In this document: in pieces, positions 1-8,884 of the stretch
How positions within the stretch are numbered: the first letter of the stretch is position 1
How the letters are laid out: every line of letters starts with the position of its first letter
From: an uncultured Thiotrichaceae bacterium
GTDB lineage: Bacteria > Pseudomonadota > Gammaproteobacteria > Thiotrichales > Thiotrichaceae
Direction of reading: 5' to 3'
Length of the DNA: 50,832 nt
Assembly: GCA_902727985.1 (NCBI GenBank)
Contig: CACVAY010000007.1
Location: 1 to 50,832, forward strand
Position numbers and translations under genes: made by a program
Notes under the pieces: generated by a model
The model's database searches: none
The model's input: only the letters and a program-made list of their open reading frames with translations
What the model was told of the DNA's origin: nothing

Positions 1-26
1 GATTCCAGCAGGGAACGCCATTTTTC

Positions 27-1283
27 CTATTTCTGGGCAACAGAACTTCCACCCATATAACGCTGCTTCACTGCCTGCGCTAGCTGATGTACTGCCATCG
101 CATATTTGCTACTGTGATTATAACGGGTAATGACATAGAAGTTATGACCACCAAGCCACACTTCTTCGCCATGATTGGTACTTAAGCGAACTAAACGAAC
201 AGGCTGATCAATATCTCCGCCCGCTGTAATTCCAAGGTTCTGCAAACGACTCAAGCGATGCTTGTGCTTATAACCCCAAGAGAGAGACTTATACTTCGAG
301 CTCATAGCTGTAGCAGGCACAACGACCTTGCCACCAGTACGCCAGCCATGTTTCTTGAAATAGTTCGCAACACTACCTATTGCATCAACAGGATCCCATA
401 AGTTACGTACACCATTCCGGTTGAAATCTACTGACAGGGGTTTAAAGTTACTCGGCATAAATTGACCAAGACCCAACGCTCCAGCTGTCGAGCCCATCAC
501 TTGATAGGGATTCAAACCCTCACTACGCGCCATCAACAAGAACTTCTCTAATTCATTAGTAAAAAACTTACTACGGCGTGAAGGAATAAATGCTTTGGTA
601 GATAAGGCATCGATAGCACGATGCTTACCAACATTACCACCATAAATTGTTTCAACCCCTAGAATACCTACAATATACTCAGCTGGAACGCCATACTGAC
701 GCTCTGCTTGTTCTAATTGATGTCGGTATTTACGCCAAAATTGCGCACCTTCATTGATATGCCGAGAGGTTAGAAAAAAGCTACGATAACGTGTCCAACT
801 TCCTTTACGTGACCCCTTCTTCGTTCTTTTTCTTAAGGGTTTCACATAGAGCCCCGTATCACGGGCATTGGAAAACAGCTTATTCAAATAGCTTTGATCC
901 ATTCCATACTCGCGTGACATTCTTTGAATGAATTGTTGTGCATGAGGATTAGATGCAAAATCCCCTGTTAATGCATAATTACCGTTTTCACGCCATGCTT
1001 TTCTTTGCACCTTGGGAGCGGCTTGCATTCTAACAACGGGTTTTCGCACTTGCTGCACCCGCTTTTTCGCAACCACTTTTGGGGGGGAAATTTGAACGGG
1101 CTTTGCGACTATTTTTTTCTGAGGCGGTGTCCGTACGACGGGAGGTGCTTGAATGGGTTTTACTTCAGATTTAGCAATAACAACAGGTTTTGCTTCTGGT
1201 ATTGGCGGACTAGAACAACCTACCATCAAAGATACTGCAAGAAACACAGGCAAAAAAGTACTACGAATAGAAAACCTTATCAT
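27..1283 (-). CDS. MltB-family lytic murein transglycosylase, probable lipoprotein
   Basis: Predicted to cleave peptidoglycan glycan strands, forming 1,6-anhydro-muropeptides, from the outer-membrane side of the periplasm. The start at 1283 is preferred over the ATG at 1323-1325 because it puts a normal lipoprotein signal first: hydrophobic residues 10-20, then VSLMVGC with the lipid-modified Cys at residue 23. Residues 25-95 are a Pro/Lys/Val-rich linker. The catalytic domain follows, with the family motif GILGVETIYGG (catalytic Glu about residue 211), then GSTAGALGLGQFMPSNF, NRNGVRNLWDP and the C-terminal WLGGHNFYVITRYNHS block. All of these are typical of MltB. The length (418 aa) exceeds E. 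coli MltB because of the linker. The family is certain; the exact paralogue is not. Confidence 0.9.
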   Translation of the reverse strand: MIRFSIRSTFLPVFLAVSLMVGCSSPPIPEAKPVVIAKSEVKPIQAPPVVRTPPQKKIVAKPVQISPPKVVAKKRVQQVRKPVVRMQAAPKVQRKAWRENGNYALTGDFASNPHAQQFIQRMSREYGMDQSYLNKLFSNARDTGLYVKPLRKRTKKGSRKGSWTRYRSFFLTSRHINEGAQFWRKYRHQLEQAERQYGVPAEYIVGILGVETIYGGNVGKHRAIDALSTKAFIPSRRSKFFTNELEKFLLMARSEGLNPYQVMGSTAGALGLGQFMPSNFKPLSVDFNRNGVRNLWDPVDAIGSVANYFKKHGWRTGGKVVVPATAMSSKYKSLSWGYKHKHRLSRLQNLGITAGGDIDQPVRLVRLSTNHGEEVWLGGHNFYVITRYNHSSKYAMAVHQLAQAVKQRYMGGSSVAQK

Positions 1284-1602
1284 AAAGAAGCCAACCCCAG
1301 TTAGATCAATTTTCGAGAGCCACATAAGAGCTGCGACACATGAATAAACTCAGCGCTCAAAAACACAACAGTAGTAGCATGCATTCAAGCGAATGATTTA
1401 GAACCATTTACAGACTACTTTGCCAGTGACACTCTGAATAAGCCATGAATAAACATAATAGAAAAGGAGTATGCTATTTTTTCTGCGCGTAACACTATCT
1501 AAGAAGCATGCAACTAAGGCGGGCTTTAAAGTTGGCATATTAATACACTACGACCACAAGCCGTAAACAAAAATCCTACTGCGATATAACGATGAATAAT
1601 GC

Positions 1603-2262
1603 CTAATTATCGAGATGCATCATGTTACCCATCTCTTCAAAAATCGGAGGAAATTGATTCGTAACAGCATCACCGACCGTGACCGGATCAGGTGTACTTA
1701 ATGAAGGGGCACGCCATCCGCCAGGCATTCTGCCAATATCAAAAGGCCCATTAATCATACCATCCCACATATCGCTGGTCATACCCGTATAGAAATCAGG
1801 CCAAATATGTCGTTCATCCCCCCAAGCATTTTTACCACCCGAGTTCTGTTGCTGTGGAAAAAAAGGCATGGCTGAACTATTCCAGGGATAAAAGTTAGAG
1901 TTACTTTTAAAAGGATTTGAAAAATTATTATTGCTGAACATGTCAGTTGGGGAGAATGAGTTACCAAATGGGTTCATTCTTGAAAACTGCATATTATTGG
2001 GTGTACCGAAATTCATAGGCTGAGCAGAACGATAAGGTGCTCCAGCATATGGATTATTGTAATTAGGATAAGCATTGGTTCTAGGTACAGATACTGGCCG
2101 ATAAATGTTCGTTACTGGATAGTAGTACACTGGATTTTGCTGTGGTGCTACAAAAGGATTCATTGGAGGAAACTGATCTGCAGACACAGCAGTTGTAAGA
2201 GTTAAACCAAATACTCCAACGATCAAATATATTTTTTTACTTTTTATGAAGTTGTTTAGCAT
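1603..2262 (-). CDS. Secreted Asn/Pro-rich protein of unknown function
   Basis: I do not recognise this protein. It is 219 aa and starts with a clear signal peptide (MLNNFIKSKK, hydrophobic IYLIVGVFGLTLTTA, likely cleavage after VSA). The mature part is low-complexity, rich in Asn, Pro, Phe, Met and Tyr, with repeated NPF/NPY-type turns (MNPF, NPVYYYP, NPYAGAP, MNPFGNSF, FSNPFKS). It has no cysteines and no recognisable domain. Composition suggests a disordered periplasmic or surface protein. It lies 31 bases after the L,D-transpeptidase gene on the same strand and could be co-transcribed with it and purF. Its neighbours (a transglycosylase and an L,D-transpeptidase) hint at an envelope role, but that is only context. 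Confidence 0.6.
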   Translation of the reverse strand: MLNNFIKSKKIYLIVGVFGLTLTTAVSADQFPPMNPFVAPQQNPVYYYPVTNIYRPVSVPRTNAYPNYNNPYAGAPYRSAQPMNFGTPNNMQFSRMNPFGNSFSPTDMFSNNNFSNPFKSNSNFYPWNSSAMPFFPQQQNSGGKNAWGDERHIWPDFYTGMTSDMWDGMINGPFDIGRMPGGWRAPSLSTPDPVTVGDAVTNQFPPIFEEMGNMMHLDN

Positions 2263-2293
2263 TATACAAGTACCTTAATAAGAATCTTTTTCC

Positions 2294-2851
2294 TCAGCCT
2301 TCAACAATAACAACTAAGGAGTGAACAGCAACTATATCAAACAATGAAATCACATCTCTATTCAACATACGAATACAACCATGAGATGCAGGGGCACCTA
2401 AACGCCATTCTTCATTGGTGCCATGTATATAAATATAGCGCTCGAAAGAATCAACATTTCCACCCTTATTGAGGCCTTTTTCAAGCCCCTCAAGCCATAT
2501 AATCCGACTTGTAATAGCATCTACCTCACTATACTCGCCATGAGCCAAAGAAGGTAAATATTCTCCCGTGCTTTTTCTGCCGACGAATCGCGTATAAATC
2601 GACGAACCTCCACCTATTTTTTGAGCAATTCGATGCACACCCAATGGCGTCTTTTCGCTACCAGATTGACACCCACTTCCATTACTCGCCGTTGAAATAA
2701 CGAATTCATCAACAATCGAAGCATTATCTAGTAGATAGAGCCGCTGCTTCGCGATAGAAACCATGATGACGGGCATTGTGACCAATGACAAATATTGCCC
2801 ATGCATTTCTGAACAATACGCCTGGAGTTTCTTACTTACAACCTCCATCAT
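2294..2851 (-). CDS. L,D-transpeptidase (YkuD) domain protein
   Basis: YkuD-fold protein, 185 aa. The family makes L,D-peptide cross-links in peptidoglycan through a Cys nucleophile. Visible motifs are the beta-rich start VSIAKQRLYLLD, STASNGSG with TPLG, then YIHGTNEEW (His about 143) and the signature SHGCIRM with the catalytic Cys about residue 159. No N-terminal signal peptide or membrane helix is seen, which is unusual for an enzyme with a periplasmic substrate. The YkuD domain begins only about residue 27, and a GGAGGT just inside the frame could serve a later start, so the true N-terminus is uncertain. It begins 12 bases after purF and is probably in the same transcript. Confidence 0.8.
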   Translation of the reverse strand: MMEVVSKKLQAYCSEMHGQYLSLVTMPVIMVSIAKQRLYLLDNASIVDEFVISTASNGSGCQSGSEKTPLGVHRIAQKIGGGSSIYTRFVGRKSTGEYLPSLAHGEYSEVDAITSRIIWLEGLEKGLNKGGNVDSFERYIYIHGTNEEWRLGAPASHGCIRMLNRDVISLFDIVAVHSLVVIVEG

Positions 2852-2863
2852 CAGAAATATAAA

Positions 2864-4369
2864 CTACTCGGTATCCGACAAATCAATAGGCGAATGATCA
2901 TGACACTCTGCTTTCGCAAAATCGTTCCGCTGCTCTTCCAATAAGGAGAAATACTCCTCTCCCTCACCCGTAACATAATCACCGGTAAACACCGAGCAAT
3001 CGAACTTATCCAGAGAACTATTACCTTCTTTCACAGAATCAATTAAATCCTCTAAAGACAAATAAATCAGCTTATCAGCACCAATTGCAGTAGCAACTTC
3101 CTCTTCTGATCTATCATGAGCAATCAGCTCATTCGCCGCAGGCATATCAATACCATAAATATTAGGATAACGAATAGGAGGAGACGCTGAGGCAAAATAC
3201 ACTTTATTCGCTCCTGACATACGTGCCATATCAACAATTTCTTCAGAGGTCGTCCCGCGCACGATTGAATCATCCACCAGCAATACATTCTTACCTTCGA
3301 ATTCCAAATCAATGGGGTTTAATTTTTGTCTGACTGATTTTTTACGCTGCGTTTGCCCAGGCATAATAAATGTTCGACCGATATAACGATTCTTGATGAA
3401 CCCCTCTCGATACTTCACATCCAGTGTATTCGCTAACTCAGACGCAGAGGTTCGACTCGTGTCTGGAATGGCAATAACAACATCAATATCGTGATCAGGC
3501 CACTCATTAAGAATACGATCTGCCAGCTTATGCCCCATTCTCATCCGTGCTTTATGCACAAACACATCATCAATAATGGAATCAGGACGAGCAAAATAAA
3601 CATACTCAAAAATACATGTATTATAGGAGGGGTTTTCAGCGCATTGCTGAGTATGCAATTTACCGTTTTCAGCAATATAAACAGCCTCACCCGGCTCCAG
3701 ATCTCTAATTAGGTGATAACCCTGTGTCACCAATGCGACACTTTCAGAAGCTAGCATATACTCTAATTTGCCATCTTGTGTCTCACGTGCACCGTAACAT
3801 AAAGGGCGGATACCATTCGGATCACGAAAACCCACCATGCCATCACGCGTAATCATAAGCACAACGGCGTAGGCACCTTTACAACGTCTATGCACACCAG
3901 CAACAGCGGAGAAAATATCCTCTTTGCTAACCTTATAAGAACCTTCTTTCGTTAACTCCTGCGCAAAGATATTTAACAGAACCTCAGAATCAGAATCGGT
4001 ATTAATATGTCGACGGTCTTGCTCATATAACTCTCTCTTGAGTTGATCAGCATTCGTAAGGTTTCCATTATGTGCCAATGAAATACCATATGGAGAGTTC
4101 ACATAAAAGGGTTGTGCTTCAGACGCAGATGATGAACCTGCTGTCGGATATCGAACATGCCCGACTCCCATATTCCCTTTCAGACGCTGCATATGCTGGG
4201 TCTGGAAAACATCTCTCACCAAACCATTACCACGTCGAATATAAAGACGCTTACCATCACTCGTAATAATACCAGCAGCATCTTGCCCACGATGTTGTAA
4301 AACAGTTAATGCATCATAAATAGATTGATTTACTGCTTCTTGGCCGACAACACCAACAATTCCACACAT
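2864..4369 (-). CDS. purF: Amidophosphoribosyltransferase
   Basis: Catalyses the first step of purine synthesis: PRPP + glutamine to 5-phosphoribosylamine. The 501-aa length is normal. The N-terminal Ntn glutaminase domain starts MCGIVGVVG, where Cys2 becomes the catalytic N-terminus, followed by QHRGQDAAG and GHVRYPTAG. The C-terminal phosphoribosyltransferase domain has the PRPP loop [14 protein letters not shown]. The next gene on this strand is an L,D-transpeptidase-domain gene 12 bases away. cvpA, the usual upstream neighbour in proteobacteria, is not adjacent; instead there are about 750 non-coding bases upstream. I see no clear PurR operator near the start. Confidence 0.97.
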   Translation of the reverse strand: MCGIVGVVGQEAVNQSIYDALTVLQHRGQDAAGIITSDGKRLYIRRGNGLVRDVFQTQHMQRLKGNMGVGHVRYPTAGSSSASEAQPFYVNSPYGISLAHNGNLTNADQLKRELYEQDRRHINTDSDSEVLLNIFAQELTKEGSYKVSKEDIFSAVAGVHRRCKGAYAVVLMITRDGMVGFRDPNGIRPLCYGARETQDGKLEYMLASESVALVTQGYHLIRDLEPGEAVYIAENGKLHTQQCAENPSYNTCIFEYVYFARPDSIIDDVFVHKARMRMGHKLADRILNEWPDHDIDVVIAIPDTSRTSASELANTLDVKYREGFIKNRYIGRTFIMPGQTQRKKSVRQKLNPIDLEFEGKNVLLVDDSIVRGTTSEEIVDMARMSGANKVYFASASPPIRYPNIYGIDMPAANELIAHDRSEEEVATAIGADKLIYLSLEDLIDSVKEGNSSLDKFDCSVFTGDYVTGEGEEYFSLLEEQRNDFAKAECHDHSPIDLSDTE

Positions 4370-4534
4370 AGCAATTTACTCAGAGAACCAAAACAGGGGC
4401 GTATGATAACTCTTTCATAATCGATCATCTATGTAAAAGTTCAGGAATGGGCACGACCAAGATGTAATTGACGATGAGATAAAATTTAATAGTTTCTGAG
4501 CAAAGAAACAATCTGTGGAAAAACAGATGAAAAA

Positions 4535-4558
4535 GTCAGATTGTCAGATTGTCAGATT
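4535..4558. repeat. Three tandem copies of GTCAGATT
   Basis: The 8-mer GTCAGATT is repeated head to tail three times without error. A reverse-complement core (TCTGAC) follows at 4592-4597, and further TGTCA/TGACA words lie at 4571-4575 and 4613-4617. This clustering of one word in both orientations upstream of purF could be a set of protein-binding sites or a simple slippage repeat. No function is proven. Confidence 0.6.
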
Positions 4559-4821
4559 TTAGACGGCAATTGTCACTCTCCAACCACAATATCTGACAAA
4601 AGTTGTCGAAATATGACAGGAAATTCAGCAACAGAAAATTGGAGCCATCAAGAAGGTGAACTAGCTACACACCATAAATAATTGATAAATAAGAAAATGG
4701 GAGGTTTTATTTCATACTTTCCCAAAATTGGCACGGCAGTTGCAACTATTCAATCGTAACGAGTCAGAGCGAAAGGCGCTTAAGACAAACTACATACATA
4801 ACAACATGGAAATAAAATAAG

Positions 4822-4841
4822 AATAATAATAATAATAATAA
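4822..4841. repeat. AAT trinucleotide microsatellite
   Basis: Six AAT units plus a partial one, in non-coding sequence. It is probably variable in length between strains and no function is evident. Confidence 0.75.
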
Positions 4842-4923
4842 GAAAGGGCTGAAGGAACAGAATAACCCTAAAGAGATAAAAGCTAATAATAAAATAATAA
4901 AAGCAGAGTCTCAACAACGCTTA

Positions 4924-4944
4924 CCCCCTGCTTACGGGCGGGGG
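4924..4944. repeat. GC hairpin, first of a related pair
   Basis: CCCCC at 4924-4928 pairs with GGGGG at 4940-4944. Inside it GC (4930-4931) pairs with GC (4938-4939), with one bulged T and a TTACGG loop. It is preceded by TTAC and followed by AATTTTAC. Layout and flanks closely resemble the hairpin at 5051-5070, in the same orientation. Confidence 0.6.
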
Positions 4945-5050
4945 AATTTTACTAAGATTTTAAGTTTTACCAGCAAGCCCCTAGAGGTTTTCGATCAAAA
5001 GTACTAAATATAAAAATAAGCTCTTTGACGTACCTCGATTTATGACTTTA

Positions 5051-5079
5051 CCCTCGTCTTCGGACGGGGGACTTTTTTT
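5051..5079 (+). terminator. Rho-independent terminator (UUCG tetraloop), plus strand
   Basis: CCCTCGTC at 5051-5058 pairs fully (one T-G wobble) with GACGGGGG at 5063-5070 across a TTCG tetraloop, and a run of seven T follows at 5073-5079. On the minus strand there is no T run, so it does not terminate iscX. No plus-strand gene is seen upstream of it. Confidence 0.75.
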
Positions 5080-5121
5080 AACAAGTCACTTTAAGTATAG
5101 TAACTAAGCTCAACAAAACAT

Positions 5122-5325
5122 TCAATCCTTTTCTTCAATCCAATTCATTTGGATGGCTTCTAATATCTTCTCGTTTGACCCTTCCGGGTTGTCAACAAAG
5201 TTTTCCAGTGCACACACCCATGCATGCAAATCAGTAAATCTCACATATTGCGGATCAACATCAGGATGAGCCTCATCTAATTCAATGGCTATATCAAGCA
5301 CATCAGTCCATTTCAAATCCATCAC
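5122..5325 (-). CDS. iscX: Fe-S cluster assembly protein IscX
   Basis: Small acidic adaptor that binds IscS and modulates cluster assembly. At 67 aa it matches the family length. The diagnostic blocks are LKWTDVLDIAIELDEAHPD, YVRFTDLHAWVCALENF and SNEKILEAIQMNWIEE, very close to E. coli IscX. The first two codons are both ATG and either may start. It is the last gene of the isc operon, 29 bases after fdx. Confidence 0.95.
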   Translation of the reverse strand: MMDLKWTDVLDIAIELDEAHPDVDPQYVRFTDLHAWVCALENFVDNPEGSNEKILEAIQMNWIEEKD

Positions 5326-5354
5326 TTACTCCTTCTACTTCAGACGATTAATAA

Positions 5355-5693
5355 CTAATGATTCTCAGATACCATATTAATGGTATATTTCGGCACTTCA
5401 ATCACCAAGTCTTTATCAGCCACAAGTGCCTGACAACTTAATCGTGAATCAGGGTCTACACCCCACGCCTTATCTAAATAATCCTCTTCAAGATCAGTAG
5501 ACTCTTCTAATGAATCCAAACCTTCACGCACATAAACATGACAAGTTGTACATGCGCAAGATTTTTCACACGCATGCTCAATGTGAATTCCATTTTTTAA
5601 AGCGGCATCACAGATACTGACACCTGACTCAGCAGTAAAAACTGCTCCTTCTGGGCACATTTCTTCATGTGGGAGAAAAATGATTTGAGGCAT
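5355..5693 (-). CDS. fdx: ISC-type [2Fe-2S] ferredoxin
   Basis: Electron donor for Fe-S cluster assembly in the cytoplasm. The 112-aa sequence carries the adrenodoxin-type cluster motif HACEKSCACTTCHVYV with ligands Cys42, Cys48 and Cys51, and the fourth ligand Cys87 in SRLSCQA. The extra Cys46 is also present in E. coli Fdx. LDKAWG is conserved. It follows hscA after 21 bases, in the standard isc operon order. Confidence 0.97.
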   Translation of the reverse strand: MPQIIFLPHEEMCPEGAVFTAESGVSICDAALKNGIHIEHACEKSCACTTCHVYVREGLDSLEESTDLEEDYLDKAWGVDPDSRLSCQALVADKDLVIEVPKYTINMVSENH

Positions 5694-5714
5694 TACTTAT
5701 GCTCCTGCAATAAG

Positions 5715-7577
5715 CTATTTACTAAATTCATCAACACTATGACCAGTCATAGCATCTTTGATACTACTATTCATACGGCGCTCTACATAAAACTCAGCCG
5801 CTTTTTCCATACGCTTCATAGAAGCCTTAATCGTATCCGCATCAGCACCAACCCTGGAACTATAAAGATCGGCTCGCGCTTCTAATAATATCTGTCTTTC
5901 ATCGGTCGTCAATAACGCTTCACCATCTTTCTTGATAGCTGAATCCAAGGCCTCCATAACATGATCCGCTTCAACTTGCTGTTCTCGCAGACTTCTCGCT
6001 AACATATCTTCACGCGCATTATCCATGGAATCACGAATCATACCTTCGATTTCACTATCAGTCAGACCGTAGGATGGTTTTATTTCAATCGTCGACTTTG
6101 TGCCTGTTGATTCCTCTTCAGCACTCACATTCAACAAACCATCCGCATCGACTTGGAAAGTCACTTTGATACGCGCGACACCAGCAGTCATGGGAGGAAT
6201 ACCACGTAAGGTAAATTTACCCAATGAGCGATTCGCCTCTACTGTTTCTCGTTCACCTTGCAACACATGGATTGACATTGCAGTCTGACCATCTTTGTAA
6301 GTCGTAAACTCTTGAGCACGAGTAATAGGAATCGTGGTATTGCGCGTGATAACTTTTTCAACTAGGCCACCCATCATTTCCAAACCTAACGAAAGCGGGA
6401 TGACGTCCAGTAACAACATATCACCATCAGGTTTATTGCCCGCTAATATGTCAGCTTGAATGGCAGCACCAATGGCAACCACTCGATCTGGGTCCAAATC
6501 AACCATTGGCTCGGTTTCAAAAAACTCCCCTACTTTTTGGCGAACAATCGGCATTCTCGTTGAACCACCAACCATCACAACATCCGTTATGTCAGATTTT
6601 TCTACTTCTGCATCTCGTAGCGCGCGTCGTGTTGCTAATAAGGTTTTCTTAATCAACCCCCCAACGAGTGACTCAAACTCATCACGAGAAAATTGGCTAA
6701 ACCATCCTGCGAACTCTACTTCAACAGACTCCTGATCCGTCAATGCCTCTTTGATTCTGCGACTCTCTATAAGTGCCGTTTTTAATAAAACGGCATCTGT
6801 GCTTTTCGTATTGCCTGACTGTTCAAGCAACCATTCCGCAATAACATGATCAAAATCATCACCACCTAAGGCTGAATCACCACCAGTCGATAGTACTTCG
6901 AAAACACCTTTACTCAAACGCAGAACCGAAATATCAAAGGTACCGCCACCTAAGTCATAAACAGCAATAACACCTTCTACATTCTGATCGAGACCATAAG
7001 CAACGGCAGCAGCGGTAGGTTCATTCAATAAACGAAACACCTTAATATCTGCTAACTTAGCAGCATCACGAGTAGCCTGACGCTGCGCTTCATCGAAGTA
7101 AGCAGGAACAGTAATCACTGCCCCTGTTAATTCATCTCCTAAAGAAGCAATTGCCCGCGACTTCAGTGCTTTCAGAATCTCGGCAGAGGCTTCTATCGCA
7201 GTCACTTCACCCGCATCAATTTTTACTTTAGGGACAGCTGATTCTGTATCAGAAAACTCAAAAGGCAATTGCCCGCTCAAGCGCGAAACATCTTCTGTGC
7301 CACGCCCCATAAGACGCTTTACTGAAGATAATGTGTTGTTAGGGTCTGTTTTTTGAAATTGCTGAGCTTCCACCCCCACCAATACATCACCCTCTTTGGA
7401 ATAATGCACAATAGAGGGCAGAAGGTGTTGCCCTGAATTATCAGGCAAGGTTTCAACATCACCGCTTCTAACGGTGGCAACTAATGAATTTGTCGTACCC
7501 AAATCAATACCAACTGCCAAGCGATGCTGATGCGGGGCAGTTGACATCCCAGGTTCAGAGATCTGTAATAGAGCCAT
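5715..7577 (-). CDS. hscA: Fe-S assembly chaperone HscA (Hsp70 family)
   Basis: ATP-dependent chaperone that, with HscB, helps move clusters from IscU to target proteins. At 620 aa it is close to the E. coli length. The N-terminus [10 protein letters not shown] is the HscA signature extension. ATPase motifs seen are [32 protein letters not shown] and [16 protein letters not shown]. The substrate-binding domain starts near [19 protein letters not shown]. Its ligand motif LPPVK is present in the IscU of this operon. It begins 9 bases after hscB. Confidence 0.98.
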   Translation of the reverse strand: MALLQISEPGMSTAPHQHRLAVGIDLGTTNSLVATVRSGDVETLPDNSGQHLLPSIVHYSKEGDVLVGVEAQQFQKTDPNNTLSSVKRLMGRGTEDVSRLSGQLPFEFSDTESAVPKVKIDAGEVTAIEASAEILKALKSRAIASLGDELTGAVITVPAYFDEAQRQATRDAAKLADIKVFRLLNEPTAAAVAYGLDQNVEGVIAVYDLGGGTFDISVLRLSKGVFEVLSTGGDSALGGDDFDHVIAEWLLEQSGNTKSTDAVLLKTALIESRRIKEALTDQESVEVEFAGWFSQFSRDEFESLVGGLIKKTLLATRRALRDAEVEKSDITDVVMVGGSTRMPIVRQKVGEFFETEPMVDLDPDRVVAIGAAIQADILAGNKPDGDMLLLDVIPLSLGLEMMGGLVEKVITRNTTIPITRAQEFTTYKDGQTAMSIHVLQGERETVEANRSLGKFTLRGIPPMTAGVARIKVTFQVDADGLLNVSAEEESTGTKSTIEIKPSYGLTDSEIEGMIRDSMDNAREDMLARSLREQQVEADHVMEALDSAIKKDGEALLTTDERQILLEARADLYSSRVGADADTIKASMKRMEKAAEFYVERRMNSSIKDAMTGHSVDEFSK

Positions 7578-7586
7578 AGAAATATA

Positions 7587-8129
7587 CTAGATAAGTTCGT
7601 CTTCTAAACGTTCTTCGATACGCTGAATTTCTTCAATTATCCGCTCACAGAAACGCATTTTTAAAACGGCTTGTTTAGCCTCAGGCATGTTGCCACTGGC
7701 GTATGATGATTGAAAATCATTTTCCACATCCCCCCTTCTTGTGAGAATAATTTTGCGCAAATCATCCAATTCATCAAAAGGATCTGTTGCATTCTCAGCA
7801 TTTTCAATGGATTCGCGAAGTTCCATTTGCTCCATAAGGTAGGCTGGGTCTTTAGATAAGTCAGTTTCGTCAGTAAAGTCAACACCATTCGATGCGAGCA
7901 TATAACGCGCTCTTAAACGAGGGTTTTTTAAGGTATCTGAAGCCTCATTCACAAAGGCCGTTTGTTGCATGGAAATACGTTTTTCTTCATCACTGCCATT
8001 AACAAACTGGTCAGGATGGCACTCCGATTGAAGTGCACGAAAACGCGTTGCAAGTAAAGACGTATCTACTTCGAACTGATTAGGCAGTCCAAACAATTCA
8101 AAATAGTTACTTTTTAAGTCAATAGGCAT
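7587..8129 (-). CDS. hscB: Fe-S assembly co-chaperone HscB (J-domain)
   Basis: J-type partner that delivers IscU to HscA and stimulates its ATPase. The ATG at 8129 is chosen, giving 180 aa (MPIDLKSNYFELFGLP): it begins at the conserved N-terminus and sits 17 bases past iscA. The upstream ATG at 8171 would overlap the end of iscA and add 14 non-conserved residues. The J-domain has the essential HPD in SECHPDQFVNG, and the C-terminal helical IscU-binding domain contains ARYMLA and the QMELRE/LDDLRK helices. Confidence 0.96.
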   Translation of the reverse strand: MPIDLKSNYFELFGLPNQFEVDTSLLATRFRALQSECHPDQFVNGSDEEKRISMQQTAFVNEASDTLKNPRLRARYMLASNGVDFTDETDLSKDPAYLMEQMELRESIENAENATDPFDELDDLRKIILTRRGDVENDFQSSYASGNMPEAKQAVLKMRFCERIIEEIQRIEERLEDELI

Positions 8130-8146
8130 GATTTTCCAGTGCTGGC

Positions 8147-8470
8147 TTATACAGTGAAACTTTCCCCGCAACCGCAGGAATCTTTTTCATTGGGGTTTAC
8201 AAACTTAAAGCCTTCATTGAGCCCTTCTTTTGTATAGTCCACCTCAGTTCCATCAAGGTATACCAAACTTTTAGGGTCAATAATCACCTTCACACCACGA
8301 TCCTCAAATACCTGATCGCCTTCATCCAAACCATCTGCAAACTCCATGACATAGGCCATTCCCGAACAACCTGTCGTTTTCACGCCCAAACGCAAACCTA
8401 AGCCTTTACCACGGTTTTCCAGAAATCGTCTTACACGGTCTGCTGCCGCATCTGTCATTGTTATTGCCAT
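8147..8470 (-). CDS. iscA: A-type Fe-S carrier IscA
   Basis: Fe-S (or iron) carrier that passes clusters to apoproteins. It is 107 aa with the three conserved cysteines: Cys35 in [10 protein letters not shown], and Cys99 and Cys101 in DSCGCGESF. It starts 6 bases after the iscU stop, in conserved operon order. Confidence 0.97.
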   Translation of the reverse strand: MAITMTDAAADRVRRFLENRGKGLGLRLGVKTTGCSGMAYVMEFADGLDEGDQVFEDRGVKVIIDPKSLVYLDGTEVDYTKEGLNEGFKFVNPNEKDSCGCGESFTV

Positions 8471-8476
8471 AATGAA

Positions 8477-8854
8477 TTACTGCTTACTTTTGTAATCGTC
8501 AATTGCTGAACGAATTGCATCTTCAGCTAAAACCGAACAATGAACTTTTACAGGTGGAAGTTCAAGCTCTTCTGCAATATCAGTGTTCTTGATTTCTGAT
8601 GCTTCGTCCAATGTTTTGCCTTTTACCCATTCGGTAAGAAGACTTGATGATGCAATGGCAGAACCACAGCCATAGGTTTTGAATTTTGCGTCTTCAATAA
8701 CTCCGTTATCACTGACTTGAATCTGTAGACGCATTACATCGCCACATGCTGGAGCACCAACCATACCAGTACCAACATTTCCTGACTCTTTGTCCATCGT
8801 GCCAACATTGCGTGGATGTTCGTAGTGATCTACAACTTTTTCGCTATATGCCAT
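8477..8854 (-). CDS. iscU: Fe-S cluster scaffold IscU
   Basis: Scaffold on which IscS builds the cluster. It is 125 aa. Ligands visible are Cys37 and Asp39 (GAPACGDVMRL), Cys63 (TYGCGSAIASS) and His105-Cys106 (VKVHCSVLAEDAI). The HscA recognition motif LPPVK is at residues 99-103. It lies 30 bases after iscS in the operon. Confidence 0.98.
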   Translation of the reverse strand: MAYSEKVVDHYEHPRNVGTMDKESGNVGTGMVGAPACGDVMRLQIQVSDNGVIEDAKFKTYGCGSAIASSSLLTEWVKGKTLDEASEIKNTDIAEELELPPVKVHCSVLAEDAIRSAIDDYKSKQ

Positions 8855-8884
8855 GATTAAATCCTCTTCGTTTATACTTAATAA

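Larger units (their letters stand above)
4370..5121. other. 752-base intergenic stretch with repeats and hairpins
   Basis: No credible coding region was found in any frame. The stretch is AT-rich and holds a hairpin (ATCTGT at 4511-4516 with ACAGAT at 4523-4528), a triple GTCAGATT repeat, a run of AAT triplets, and two related GC hairpins, the second of which is a plus-strand terminator. These are listed separately. The terminator faces away from both flanking minus-strand genes, so it would only make sense for a plus-strand RNA or a decayed mobile element in this interval. Confidence 0.6.

Noticed and set aside
4921-5080. tmRNA, RNase P RNA or riboswitch in the purF-iscX gap.
   Set aside because: None of the conserved blocks of these RNAs could be found; only hairpins and simple repeats are visible.
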